Of a stretch of 64,000 nt of DNA, positions 40,552 to 49,636 are shown in pieces (position 1 is the first letter of the stretch; the number at the start of each line of letters is the position of its first letter). Source of the stretch: Streptomyces sp. SPB162. Lineage in GTDB: Bacteria > Actinomycetota > Actinomycetes > Streptomycetales > Streptomycetaceae. The notes beneath the pieces are model-generated. The model worked only from the letters and a program-made list of their open reading frames with translations. It did no database searches and was not told the origin of the DNA. A program made the position numbers and the translations under genes. The DNA lies in contig NZ_JAQFII010000001.1 in the NCBI RefSeq assembly GCF_029504575.1, forward strand, positions 372,001-436,000, given 5' to 3'.

Positions 40552-42114
40552 TTACGCGCCGAGAGCCGCGTCGGACCGTTCCAGCGCCGGTCCCGGCACC
40601 GGGGACAGCGGCTCCGGGCGGGAGCGCAGCAGGAGGAAGACGGCCACGGCGGTGACGGCCATGACCGCCGCCCCGCACCGGACGGCGAGGTGCAGGGCGT
40701 CCACGAAGGACGCGTCCATCGTGCGGTGCAGCGCCGGGGGCAGCCCGGAGCCCCGGACGAGCCCGCCCGCGCCGTCGCCCGTGACCGAGGCGACGATGTC
40801 GCGACGCGCCTGCGGCGGGGTGCCGGCGGATTCCAGCCGGTGGGCCAGGCCGGCGGCCAGCCGACTGGTCAGCACCGCGCCCAGGACGGCCACGCCGACG
40901 ACACCGCCGAGTTCCCGGACGGTGTTGAGCGCCGCGGAGGCCATGCCCGCGGCGGACGGTTTCACCCGGCGCAGCACCGCGATGGAGGCGGGGGCGAAGC
41001 TCAGGCCCATGCCGAAGCCCATCAGCGGCAGGACCCACAGGTACTGCGGATACCGGGCGGCCGACCCGTAGAGGGAGAGCCCCGCCAGCGCCACGGCGCA
41101 CAGCGACAGACCGGCGACCAGCGGGGGGCGCACGCCGTACCGCAGAGCGAGCCTGCCGGACAGCGGCGACGCGATCATGATCATGGCGGTGCACGGCAGC
41201 GCCGCCACTCCCGAGCCGGTGGGCGCCCACCCCAGCACGTTCTGCATGTACAGCGGCAGGAAGAACATGACGCCGAACATGCCGAAGCTGACGGTGAACG
41301 CGGCCAGCGCCGCCCCCGCCAGGACCCGGTCCGCGAAGAACCGCAGGTCCATCATGGGGTCGGTGGTCCGCAGTTCCACGACGACGAACAGCAGCAGCGC
41401 CACCACCCCGCCCAGCGCGGCGGCCTGCGTGACGGGATCGGTCCAGCCGCGGCTGGGGCCCTCGACCAGCGCGTAGACCAGTCCGCCCAGTCCGGCGGCC
41501 GCGAGCAGCTGTCCCGGCAGGTCGAGCCGGGCGGTGCGGGAGAAGTACTCCGGCAGCACGCGGGAGCCCAGGAGCAGCGCGGCGCCGCCGATCGGGACGT
41601 TGATCCAGAAGACGCTGGCCCAGCCGAAGGCGTCGACCATCGGGCCGCCGATGACCGGTCCCAGGGCGAGTCCGATGGCGGAGATGCCGGACCACAGGCC
41701 GATGGCACGGGCGCGTTCACGCTCGTCCTCGAACGTGTGGCGCAGGATCGACAGGCTGCCCGGGGTGAGCAGTGCCGCGCCCAGACCCTGCGTCATGCGT
41801 GCGGCGATGAGCAGTCCGGTGGTTCCGGAGAGCGCGGCGAACGCCGATCCGGCGGTGAACAGGGCGAGGCCGGCGAGGTAGATCCGGCGCCGCCCGTAGC
41901 GGTCGCCGAGGGTGCCGCCGGTGAGCAGCAGGGCGGCAAAGACGAGGCTGTACCCCTCCACGACCCACTGCAGGCCGCTCACTCCGGCGTGCAGCTCCTG
42001 CCCGATCCGGGGCAGGGCGGTGTTCACCACGACGTTGTCGAGCATGGCCATGAACATCGTGGCGCACAGTGTCGCGAGCACCAGGTTCTTACGTCGGGAG
42101 CTGAGCTCCGCCAT
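40552..42114 (-). CDS. DHA2-family (EmrB/QacA-type) multidrug efflux MFS transporter
   Basis: A 520-residue, 14-helix exporter. MLDNVVVNTALPRIGQEL is the DHA2 helix-1 signature, GDRYGRRR the loop motif, and ALGPVIGGPMVD the motif C of exporters. It should expel hydrophobic drugs or antibiotics using the proton gradient. It is divergent from a TetR gene, and two perfect operators lie between them, so it is almost certainly TetR-repressed and drug-induced. Confidence 0.92.
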   Translation of the reverse strand: MAELSSRRKNLVLATLCATMFMAMLDNVVVNTALPRIGQELHAGVSGLQWVVEGYSLVFAALLLTGGTLGDRYGRRRIYLAGLALFTAGSAFAALSGTTGLLIAARMTQGLGAALLTPGSLSILRHTFEDERERARAIGLWSGISAIGLALGPVIGGPMVDAFGWASVFWINVPIGGAALLLGSRVLPEYFSRTARLDLPGQLLAAAGLGGLVYALVEGPSRGWTDPVTQAAALGGVVALLLFVVVELRTTDPMMDLRFFADRVLAGAALAAFTVSFGMFGVMFFLPLYMQNVLGWAPTGSGVAALPCTAMIMIASPLSGRLALRYGVRPPLVAGLSLCAVALAGLSLYGSAARYPQYLWVLPLMGFGMGLSFAPASIAVLRRVKPSAAGMASAALNTVRELGGVVGVAVLGAVLTSRLAAGLAHRLESAGTPPQARRDIVASVTGDGAGGLVRGSGLPPALHRTMDASFVDALHLAVRCGAAVMAVTAVAVFLLLRSRPEPLSPVPGPALERSDAALGA

Positions 42115-42142
42115 GAGGTCCCCTTACAGTGTTAGTCGATTC

Positions 42143-42177
42143 TCTAACACCGTTAGATTGCCTCTAACGGTGTTAGA
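42143..42177. promoter_or_regulatory. Two perfect TetR operators in inverted orientation
   Basis: TCTAACACCGTTAGA (42143-42157) and TCTAACGGTGTTAGA (42163-42177) each are 6-bp inverted repeats around three bases, and the second is the exact reverse complement of the first. Centres are 20 bases apart, about two helix turns. A further GTTAG half-site is at 42131-42135. Confidence 0.85.
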
Positions 42178-42223
42178 TGGCAAGGGGATGCCGACGGCGA
42201 CAGTGAGGACGAGGTGGCGACCG

Positions 42224-42922
42224 ATGAGGACAGACCGCGCGAAGGCGCCCAACCAACAGCCGCCGCTGACGCAGGAAGCGCTGGTGGCGGCGGCCCTGCT
42301 GGTGCTGGAGCGGGACGGCCTCGACGCGCTGTCCATGCGCAAGGTGGCGGCCGAGCTGGGGGTACAGGCGCCCTCGCTCTACTGGCACGTCCGTAACAAG
42401 GAGCAGCTGCTGGACTTGCTGGCCGACGCCCTGGTCGCCGACGCCGAGCCCCCGCCGCGGGTGGGCGACTGGCGCGAGCAGCTGCGCGCGTACTGCCATC
42501 TGCACCGCCGGCACCTGCACGGCAAGCGCGACGCCGCCCGGGTCGTCGCCGGGCGCTTCAACCTCGGCCCCAGTCTCCTCGTCATCCTGGAGGACCAGCT
42601 GGACCGGCTCCAGGAAGCCGGGTTCCCGGCCGCGGAAGCCGCCCTGACCAGCTACCTCCTCGGCAACTATGTGACCGGCTTCGTGCTCCAGGAGCAGTCC
42701 CCCCTCTCGGCCGCCGAGGCCGTGGGGCACGCCACCCGCACCGAGGTCGTCAACGCCGCCCGCGACCACCTCCAGCAGCTCCCCGCCGACCGGTTCCCGC
42801 ACCTGGTGGCCCTCGCCGTGCCGCTGTCGGAGCCGAACATGGAAGACCGTTTCGCCTTCGGACTGGAACGCATCCTCGACGGGCTGGCCACCCTGCTCGA
42901 GCCGGAGCGCGGCACGCGGTGA
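42224..42922 (+). CDS. TetR-family repressor of the divergent efflux gene
   Basis: A 232-residue regulator of the classical TetR type, with the helix-turn-helix at about 17-60 (RDGLDALSMRKVAAELGVQA, PSLYWHVRNKEQLLDLL) and a TetR_C ligand domain. ATG 42224 is chosen for GAGGTGG six bases upstream; ATG 42188 sits in the operator-adjacent leader. It lies next to the paired operators and the DHA2 exporter. Confidence 0.9.
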   Translation: MRTDRAKAPNQQPPLTQEALVAAALLVLERDGLDALSMRKVAAELGVQAPSLYWHVRNKEQLLDLLADALVADAEPPPRVGDWREQLRAYCHLHRRHLHGKRDAARVVAGRFNLGPSLLVILEDQLDRLQEAGFPAAEAALTSYLLGNYVTGFVLQEQSPLSAAEAVGHATRTEVVNAARDHLQQLPADRFPHLVALAVPLSEPNMEDRFAFGLERILDGLATLLEPERGTR

Positions 42923-43022
42923 CGACGGCGGACCGCGCACCGGATGACACCCGGGCCGGGGCTCCGGCAGCATGGTGCCTCCGCGCCCCCTCCGACACCT
43001 CGACCAGAGATGCGAGACACCG

Positions 43023-43943
43023 ATGCCCAAGGCGTATGTGTTCACCCGGTTCGGCGGTCCCGAGACCGAGGCCTTCGCCGACGTGCCGAGGCCGGTGCCC
43101 GGCGCGGGCCAACTCCTGGTGGCGGTCAGGGCGGCCGGGGTCAATCCGGTCGACTGGAAGCGCCGGACGGGATACGTCCAGGCCAACGCGCCGGCGGTGG
43201 AGCTGCCCGCGGTGATGGGCGGTGAGGTCTCCGGTGTGGTGGAGCAGGTGGGCGAGGGCGTCGAGGGGTACGCGGTGGGGGACGCCGTGTTCGGCAACCC
43301 CCTCACCGGCGGGTACGCCGAGTACACCCTGCTGCCGGCGGCGAGCACCGCGCACAAGCCCGCCGGAGTGTCCTGGGCCGACGCGGCGACGCTGCCGGTC
43401 GCCGTGGCCACCGCCTACGACGGCATCCAGCAGCTCGATCTGCCGGCCGGAGCGACGCTCCTGGTCAACGGTGTCGGCGGCGGAGTGGGCAGCGCCGCCG
43501 CACAGATCGCGACACATCGCGGTCTGCGGGTCGTCGGCACCGCGAGCGCGGCGAAGAAGGGATTCGCCGAGTCCTTGGGCGTGGTGCACGTTGAGTCGGG
43601 TCCCGGCGTGGCGGACCGGGTCCGCGCGGCGGCGCCCGAAGGCGTCGACGCGGTCTTCGACCTGGTCGGCGGCGCTTCCCTGGAGGAGGTGGCCGCGCTG
43701 CTCGCGGACCCGGCGGGACTGATCAGCGGGCCCGACAAGGTCAACGTCGTCAAGCTCGGCGGATCGACGGTGGCGCGGAAACGGAACACCGAAGTGCTCG
43801 ACGCCGTCGCGCGGTTGGTCGCCGAGGGCGTCCTCGACCCGTTCGTGACGCGGACCTTCCCCTTCGAGCAGGCCGGTCAGGCGCTGCGTACCGTGGAGGA
43901 GGGCCACACCCGCGGCAAGGTCGTGATCGAGGTCGCGCGGTAG
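43023..43943 (+). CDS. NADPH:quinone-type oxidoreductase (zinc-independent MDR family)
   Basis: A 306-residue medium-chain dehydrogenase: GroES-like half (GGPETEAFADVPRPVPGAGQ, AAGVNPVDWKRR, GGEVSGVVEQVGEGV) and Rossmann half (LLVNGVGGGVGSAAAQIA). Zinc ligands are absent, as in quinone oxidoreductases and enoyl reductases. ATG 43023 lies 100 bases after the TetR gene; it could be in the same transcript. Substrate unknown. Confidence 0.88.
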   Translation: MPKAYVFTRFGGPETEAFADVPRPVPGAGQLLVAVRAAGVNPVDWKRRTGYVQANAPAVELPAVMGGEVSGVVEQVGEGVEGYAVGDAVFGNPLTGGYAEYTLLPAASTAHKPAGVSWADAATLPVAVATAYDGIQQLDLPAGATLLVNGVGGGVGSAAAQIATHRGLRVVGTASAAKKGFAESLGVVHVESGPGVADRVRAAAPEGVDAVFDLVGGASLEEVAALLADPAGLISGPDKVNVVKLGGSTVARKRNTEVLDAVARLVAEGVLDPFVTRTFPFEQAGQALRTVEEGHTRGKVVIEVAR

Positions 43944-44067
43944 GTCGAGGCCTCGCGGTGGTCCGGCACGGGCGGCCGACGGCCATTGCGCCGGACGATC
44001 CCGGCGGGATAGCGTCGATACGAGGTGCCGAGGCCACCGGCCGTTCGAACCGGAAGAGGTGATGACG

Positions 44068-44190
44068 ATGCGGACAGCACAGGATCGTGTCGTCGTCGGC
44101 ACTCTCGTCCCCCGCGGACCCGTCGTCCACCTGTACGGCCGCCAGCACATCGATCTGCAACGGGTCGCCGGCTCCCTCTGTTGTCACTGA
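44068..44190 (+). CDS. Cysteine-codon leader peptide, 40 aa
   Basis: The peptide ends HIDLQRVAGSLCCH, matching the actinobacterial leader peptides with R-x-H-x-DL-x-RV-(A/S)-S and terminal cysteines found upstream of sulfur-assimilation genes. Two adjacent Cys codons come one codon before the stop, so ribosomes would stall when Cys-tRNA is short. GAAGAGG is nine bases before ATG 44068. It lies 76 bases before the first LLM monooxygenase gene. Confidence 0.8.
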   Translation: MRTAQDRVVVGTLVPRGPVVHLYGRQHIDLQRVAGSLCCH

Positions 44191-44204
44191 TCTGACTCCC
44201 TGCC

Positions 44205-44233
44205 GACGCACCACGCCTCCGGGGCGGTGCGTC
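44205..44233 (+). promoter_or_regulatory. Attenuator-type hairpin after the Cys leader peptide
   Basis: GACGCACC (44205-44212) pairs perfectly with GGTGCGTC (44226-44233), with GCC/GGC pairing inside the loop. It starts 15 bases after the leader stop codon and ends 17 bases before the GGAAGG ribosome site of the next gene, positioned to respond to ribosome stalling. Confidence 0.6.
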
Positions 44234-44266
44234 CTCATCCGGTCACATCAGGAAGGCAACCGCGCC

Positions 44267-45506
44267 ATGTCCGCATCCCTGAACCCGTTGCACCTCGCCG
44301 TCGCACTCGACGACGCCGGCTGGCATCCGGCCGCCTGGCGGGAGCCCGGGGCCCGTCCCCGGGAGCTGTTCACCGCCGGCTACTGGGCCGACGCCGTCCT
44401 CGAAGCCGAGCGCGGGTTGCTGGACTTCGTCACGTTCGAGGACTCCCTCACCCTCCAGTCCGCCGACCGCACCGGGCCCGACGAGCGCACCGACCAGGTA
44501 CGCGGCCGGCTGGACGCGGTGCTCGTCGCCGCCCGGGTCGCCCCGCTGACCACGCACATCGGGCTGGTACCGACGGCGGTCGCCACCCATACCGAACCGT
44601 TCCACCTCTCGAAGGCGATCGCCACCCTCGACTACGTCAGCTCCGGCCGCGCCGGAGTACGCGTCCGGGTCTCGGCACGGCCTGACGAGGCGGCGCACTT
44701 CGGCCGCCGCACCTTCCCGCCGCTGCTCGGTACCGCGGACTCCGGCCGGTCGCACTCGCCGGACGTGGTCACCGAGTTGTTCGACGAGGCGGCCGAGTAC
44801 GTCGAGGCGGTGCGTCGGCTGTGGGACAGCTGGGAGGACGACGCGGAGATCCGGGACGTGGCCTCCGGCCGGTTCATCGACCGGAGCAAGCTGCACTACG
44901 CCGACTTCCGCGGCCGGCACTTCGACGTGAAAGGGCCCTCGATCACGCCGCGGCCGCCGCAGGGACAGCCCGTCGTGACCGCTCTCGCCCACTCGGCGGG
45001 GCCGTATCAACTGGTGGGCCGGGCGGCCGACGTCGGCTACGTCACCCCGCACGACACCGACGAGGCCCCGCACGATCGTCGCCGCGGTCCACGCCGAACA
45101 GCAGGCCGCGGGACGGGGCGACGAGACCCTGCACGTCTTCGGCGACCTGGTGGTCTTCCTCGACGAGCGGCCGGGAGTGGCGCGGTCGCGCCGGGACCGG
45201 CTCGACGCCCTGTCCGGCGAAGCCTGGACGAGCGACGCCGAGGTGTTCACCGGAACACCGTCGGAACTGGCCGATCTGCTCCTGGACCGGCGGCGGTCCG
45301 GACTCACCGGCTTCCGGCTGCGCCCCGCCACCCTCAGCCGGGACCTGCCGGCGATCACGCGCGCACTGGTACCCGAACTCCAGGCCCGCGGCGCCTTCCG
45401 CCGTTCCTACGAGGCCGGCACGCTGCGCGGCCTGCTCGGCCTCCCGCGCCCCGCCAACCGCTTCGCCGCCGGTGTCGGCGGCGCCGCCGACACCGTCAGT
45501 GCCTGA
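44267..45506 (+). pseudogene. LLM-class flavin monooxygenase, frameshifted
   Basis: The 5' frame encodes a normal luciferase-like monooxygenase (LHLAVALDDAGWHPAAWREP, LLDFVTFEDSLTLQS, DYVSSGRAGVRVRVS) up to about codon 267. It then leaves frame at a run of four C's (45066-45069); the correct continuation (TIVAAVHAEQQAAG to ETLHVFGDLVVFLDE and beyond) is in the +1 frame to the stop at 45504. Removing one C restores a 412-codon gene. With the two following genes it forms a family of alkanesulfonate/DszA/NtaA-like enzymes. It may be a recent mutation or a sequencing error. Confidence 0.85.
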
Positions 45507-45527
45507 GCCGGAGGGATCCGACCGACC

Positions 45528-46922
45528 ATGAGCAAGCCCCTCAAGCAGATCCATCTCGCGGCGCACTTCCCCGGCGTCAACAACACCACCGTGTGGAGCG
45601 ACCCGGAAGCGGGCAGCCACATCGAGTTCAGCTCGTTCGCGCACTTCGCCCGCACCGCCGAGCGCGCCAAGTTCGACTTCCTGTTCCTCGCCGAGGGCCT
45701 GCGACTGCGCGAGCAGGGCGGCGAGATCTACGACCTCGACGTCGTGGGCCGCCCCGACACGTTCACCGTGCTCGCCGCGCTGGCAGCGGTCACCGAACAC
45801 ATCGGCCTGACCGGCACGATCAACTCCACCTTCAACGAGCCCTACGAGGTCGCCCGCCAGTTCGCCAGCCTCGACCACCTCTCCGACGGACGCGCCGCCT
45901 GGAACGTCGTCACCTCCTGGGACGCCTTCACCGGAGAGAACTTCCGGCGCGGCGGCTTCCTCGCCCAGGACGACCGCTACTCGCGCGCCGAGCAGTTCCT
46001 GCGCACCGCGTGGGAGCTGTTCGACTCCTGGCAGGACGATGAGATCATCGCCGACGCGGAGTCCGGCCGCTTCCTCCGTGACGCGGAAGCGGGGGCGTTC
46101 CGCCACCGCGACCAGCACTTCGACATCTCCGGTCGGTTCAACGTCCCGCGCAGCCCGCAGGGCCGCCCCGTCATCTTCCAGGCCGGTGACTCCGAGGAGG
46201 GACGCGAGTTCGCGGCGGCCACCGCCGACGCGATCTTCAGCCGGCACAGCACCCTGGACGCCGGGCGGGCGTTCTACACCGACGTCAAGGACCGCCTCGC
46301 GCGCCATCACCGCAACCGCGACGAGCTGCTGATCCTGCCCGCCGCGACGTTCGTGCTCGGCGACACCGACGCCGAGGCGCGCGACCACGCGCGCGACGTG
46401 CGCAGGGCGCAGGTCAGCGGGCAGACCGCGATCAAGTACCTGGAACAGCTGTGGAACCGCGACCTGTCGGGTTACGACCCGGACGGTCCGCTGCCTGACA
46501 TCGACCCCGACCCGGGCGAACACACGGTCGCACGGGGCCGGGCCAGCGTGCGGATGTTCCGGGACCCGTTGGCCACCGCGAAGGAGTGGCGGCAGAAGGC
46601 CGAGGCCGGCGGGTTGTCGATCCGCGAACTCGTGATCGAGACCACCGGCCGCCAAACCTTCGTCGGTTCCCCCTCCACCATCGCCACCACCATCGACGAG
46701 TTCGTCCAGACCGACGCGAGCGACGGCTTCATCCTCGTCCCGCACGTCACCCCCGGCGGCCTGGACGCGTTCGCCGACACGGTCGTCCCGCTGCTCCAGG
46801 AACGGGGCGTCTTCCGGCACGAGTACGAGGGCAGCACACTGCGCGACCACCTCGGCCTGGACCGGCCGGCGGCCGGGAACAGCACACGAAGCAACGACAG
46901 CACGAAGAAGGCGGCGTCGTGA
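45528..46922 (+). CDS. LLM-class FMN-dependent monooxygenase (NtaA/SnaA/DszA type)
   Basis: A 464-residue TIM-barrel monooxygenase with family motifs [70 protein letters not shown] and a C-terminal [15 protein letters not shown]. Relatives use FMNH2 and O2 to open or desulfurise nitrilotriacetate, dibenzothiophene sulfone or alkyl sulfones. It lies 21 bases after the frameshifted paralogue, and its stop overlaps the next start by GTGA. The upstream Cys leader points to a sulfur-scavenging role. Confidence 0.88.
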   Translation: MSKPLKQIHLAAHFPGVNNTTVWSDPEAGSHIEFSSFAHFARTAERAKFDFLFLAEGLRLREQGGEIYDLDVVGRPDTFTVLAALAAVTEHIGLTGTINSTFNEPYEVARQFASLDHLSDGRAAWNVVTSWDAFTGENFRRGGFLAQDDRYSRAEQFLRTAWELFDSWQDDEIIADAESGRFLRDAEAGAFRHRDQHFDISGRFNVPRSPQGRPVIFQAGDSEEGREFAAATADAIFSRHSTLDAGRAFYTDVKDRLARHHRNRDELLILPAATFVLGDTDAEARDHARDVRRAQVSGQTAIKYLEQLWNRDLSGYDPDGPLPDIDPDPGEHTVARGRASVRMFRDPLATAKEWRQKAEAGGLSIRELVIETTGRQTFVGSPSTIATTIDEFVQTDASDGFILVPHVTPGGLDAFADTVVPLLQERGVFRHEYEGSTLRDHLGLDRPAAGNSTRSNDSTKKAAS

Positions 46923-48127
46923 CGGAACCCCACTCGGACCACGGTCGGCCCGTACCGCTGTCCGTCCTGGACCTGGCCCCCATCAGCTCCGGCTCCACCG
47001 CGGCCCAGGCACTGCGCAACACCGTCGACCTGGCGCAGCGCGCCGAGGCCGCCGGATACCACCGGTACTGGCTGGCCGAACACCACCTCACCACCGGCGT
47101 CGCCGGGGTGTCCCCGGCGCTGCTGATCCAGCTCGTGGCGGCCGCGACCGAGCGGATCCGGGTCGGCGCCGGCGCGGTGCAACTGGGCCACCGCACCCCG
47201 CTGTCGGTGGTGGAGGAGTTCGGACTGCTCGACGCGCTGCACCCGGGCCGGATCGACCTCGGCCTGGGCCGCTCGGGGTTCCGCAAGCCGGGCGGCACCG
47301 CGGCAGCCGCGCCGCGACCGGCCGTCACGCCGCCGTCCGCCGGGCCCCGCTCCACCCCCGAGGGGCTGCTGATCCCCGCGCCCTACGACATCAGCCGGCT
47401 CATCGGCTCCCCGCTGCTCGCCCGCTACACCGAGCTCGTGCAGTTCCCCGGCGCCGAACTCCCCGACTACCGGGACCAGGTGGAGCAGATCCTGGCCCTG
47501 ATACGCGGCGATCACCGCACCGAAGGCGGTCTCGAGGCCCACGCCGTTCCCGGGGAGGGAGCCGACCTGCAGGTGTGGATCCTCGGCAGCAGCGCCGGGG
47601 CCAGCGCCCGCGCCGCCGCTGCGCTGGGGCTGCCCTTCGCGGCGAACTACCACGTCAGCCCGGCCGCGGTGCTGGAGGCCGTGAACGCCTATCGGGAGGC
47701 GTTCACGCCCTCGACGGTGCTGGACCGGCCGCACGTACTGGTCTCCGCCGATGTGGTGGTGGCCGAGGACGACGACACCGCGCGCCGTCTCGCGAGCCCG
47801 TACGCCCTGTGGGTGCACAGCATCCGCTCGGGCCGGGGCGCGATCCCGTTCCCCAGCCCGGAAGAGGCTGCCGCGCACGTGTGGACCGAGGAGGAGCGGG
47901 CCCTGATCGACGACCGGGTGCGCACGCAGTTCACCGGCTCGCCGGGGACTGTCGTCGAGAAACTGCGCATCCTGCAACGGGCCACCGGTGCGGACGAGTT
48001 GCTGGTCACCACCATCACCCATGACCACCAGGACCGCGTCCGCTCCTTCGACCTGCTGGCACCCGCCTGGCACGCCGCGCAGGCAACCCGTCCCCAGCAG
48101 ACGGGTCGTGACTCCTCCGCGGCCTGA
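46919..48127 (+). CDS. LLM-class flavin-dependent oxidoreductase (LuxA-like)
   Basis: A 402-residue member of the luciferase-like superfamily ([84 protein letters not shown]). The Pro/Ala-rich insert at about 128-145 is not conserved. Start GTG 46919 overlaps the preceding stop, so it is co-translated with the NtaA-type enzyme. A separate flavin reductase is not present in this operon. Confidence 0.88.
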   Translation: MTEPHSDHGRPVPLSVLDLAPISSGSTAAQALRNTVDLAQRAEAAGYHRYWLAEHHLTTGVAGVSPALLIQLVAAATERIRVGAGAVQLGHRTPLSVVEEFGLLDALHPGRIDLGLGRSGFRKPGGTAAAAPRPAVTPPSAGPRSTPEGLLIPAPYDISRLIGSPLLARYTELVQFPGAELPDYRDQVEQILALIRGDHRTEGGLEAHAVPGEGADLQVWILGSSAGASARAAAALGLPFAANYHVSPAAVLEAVNAYREAFTPSTVLDRPHVLVSADVVVAEDDDTARRLASPYALWVHSIRSGRGAIPFPSPEEAAAHVWTEEERALIDDRVRTQFTGSPGTVVEKLRILQRATGADELLVTTITHDHQDRVRSFDLLAPAWHAAQATRPQQTGRDSSAA

Positions 48128-48193
48128 GAGCCTATGAGCTGCGGTCACAGGATGTTCGCCTGTCTGGCTGGGCGTCGCGCGGTGGCACACGAT

Positions 48194-48221
48194 GGTGGGG
48201 CCGGACGGCCCCGTCCCCACC
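48194..48221 (+). terminator. Possible terminator of the LLM operon
   Basis: GGTGGGG (48194-48200) and CCCCACC (48215-48221) form a GC-rich stem with further pairing in the loop, 67 bases after the LLM stop. The remaining stretch to the MFS start at 48323 shows no gene. Confidence 0.4.
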
Positions 48222-48322
48222 GGAGCCGAACCCCGCCGTCCCGCCCCGTCCCCGCCCCGCCGCAGAGCGCGGCGGGAGCGGGCTCGGGTTCCCCCGGCTC
48301 CGGACCCACGCTCGCAAAGGCT

Positions 48323-49573
48323 GTGATCCCCTTGAGCCGCACTCCCGGCGCACCCGCTGAGCCGGCCGCCGCGCCCGAGACCTACGACTGGCTGCGCTAT
48401 GCCGGCGTGTTCGCCCTGCTGTTCCTGTTCGGGACCGAGACGTTCCTGGTCTCCCCCCTGCTTCCGACCATCGCGGGGGACATCGGCGTCAGCGAGACGG
48501 CCGCCGCTTCCAGCGTCACGGCCTACGTACTGGTCTACGCCGTCTGCGCGCCGTTCCTCGGCCTGCTCAGCGACCGGATCGGCCGCCGGCAGACGCTGCT
48601 CGCCGGCACCGCGCTGTTCATCGCGTCCAACGCGGCAGCCGCGCTCTCGACCGGACTGGCGCCGCTCGTGCTCTCCCGGGCGGTCGCCGGGCTGGCCGCG
48701 GCGGCGGCCGGGCCCGCGATCTGGGCGCACATCGCCGAGACGGCCCCCGACCGCTTCCGCGGCCGGGCGCTCGGGCTCGGCATGGCGCTGTTCTCCTGCG
48801 GGCAGGTCGTCGGCGTGCCGCTGGGCAGCGCGCTGGCCGGGATCGCCGGATGGCGCTCGGCCTTCGTGGCGCTGGCCGTCGGCACCGCCGCCGCGCTGCC
48901 GCTGCTCCTGCGGCAGGTCGCGGCGACCCCGCACACCGCGGCCCCGATCGGCGCCGCCAAGGCCATCCTGGCCGGCTGGACCGACCCGGCGCTGCGCCGG
49001 GCGCTGGTCGTCAACACGGTCTTCCACGCGGCCAACCTCGGGGCGTACACCTTCCTCGGCGCCCTGCTGGTCCACCGCTTCGCCCTCTCGGTGGCCCAAC
49101 TCGGACTGGTCGGCGTCCTGGTCGGCGCGGGCAGCGTGACCGGCTCGCTCGTCGCCGGCCGCCTCGGCGACCGGGCCCGTGCGGTCGGCCGCTCCCATCT
49201 GCCGCTGCTCGGAGTGTGGGGCGTGCTGCTCGCCACGGGCGTCGCCCTCACCGCCGGCGGTCCCGGCCTGATCGTGGCGCTCGTCGGGGTGACGGTGTGG
49301 TTCGTGGCCAGCGGCGGCTTCGTGACCGATCAGCAGACTCTGGCGGGCACGGTCGCACCGGAGTTGCGTGCCACCTCCAGCGCCTGGCTGACCTCGACGA
49401 TGTACGCCGGAACGGGCGTGGGAGCCTGGGCCGTCGGGGCCTTCGGGAACGTCTCGACGGGCACGCTGGTCATCGGGGTGAGCCTCGCGCTGCTCGGCGC
49501 CCTGGGAGGCCTGGCGGTCAGCCGCGGGCTGCGCACGCCGGCGGCTCCCGTCGAGGCCGCCGAAAGCGTCTGA
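48323..49573 (+). CDS. MFS transporter (DHA1-like)
   Basis: A 416-residue, 12-helix transporter with helix-1 FGTETFLVSPLLPTIAGDIG, loop motif GLLSDRIGRRQTLL and exporter motif GQVVGVPLGSALAG. GTG 48323 or TTG 48332 are possible starts, both in frame with a short N-terminal polar stretch. It follows the sulfur-linked LLM genes by about 195 bases and may export a by-product, or be independent. It ends at a very strong terminator. Confidence 0.85.
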   Translation: MIPLSRTPGAPAEPAAAPETYDWLRYAGVFALLFLFGTETFLVSPLLPTIAGDIGVSETAAASSVTAYVLVYAVCAPFLGLLSDRIGRRQTLLAGTALFIASNAAAALSTGLAPLVLSRAVAGLAAAAAGPAIWAHIAETAPDRFRGRALGLGMALFSCGQVVGVPLGSALAGIAGWRSAFVALAVGTAAALPLLLRQVAATPHTAAPIGAAKAILAGWTDPALRRALVVNTVFHAANLGAYTFLGALLVHRFALSVAQLGLVGVLVGAGSVTGSLVAGRLGDRARAVGRSHLPLLGVWGVLLATGVALTAGGPGLIVALVGVTVWFVASGGFVTDQQTLAGTVAPELRATSSAWLTSTMYAGTGVGAWAVGAFGNVSTGTLVIGVSLALLGALGGLAVSRGLRTPAAPVEAAESV

Positions 49574-49582
49574 CCGCGAACA

Positions 49583-49620
49583 CGGGTGAGGGCCGCGGCA
49601 TATGCCGCGGCCCTCACCCG
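49583..49620. terminator. Bidirectional terminator, 38-base perfect palindrome
   Basis: CGGGTGAGGGCCGCGGCAT is followed directly by its exact reverse complement (49583-49601, 49602-49620), ten bases after the MFS stop and 16 bases before the stop of the convergent XRE regulator. Confidence 0.9.
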
Positions 49621-49636
49621 TACGATCCGTGGCCGC

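Noticed and set aside
38240..41695. 1151-codon minus-strand ORF
   Set aside because: It spans the opposite strand or another frame of the TetR fusion, DinB, PTP and MFS genes and has only Arg/Pro/Gly low-complexity translation.
48128..48322. Riboswitch or fourth repeat element between LLM and MFS genes
   Set aside because: The stretch has a short GC hairpin but no terminal inverted repeats and no riboswitch consensus that I can identify.
46472..49198. 908-codon minus-strand ORF
   Set aside because: Antisense to the LLM and MFS genes, with low-complexity Arg/Gly/Gln translation.
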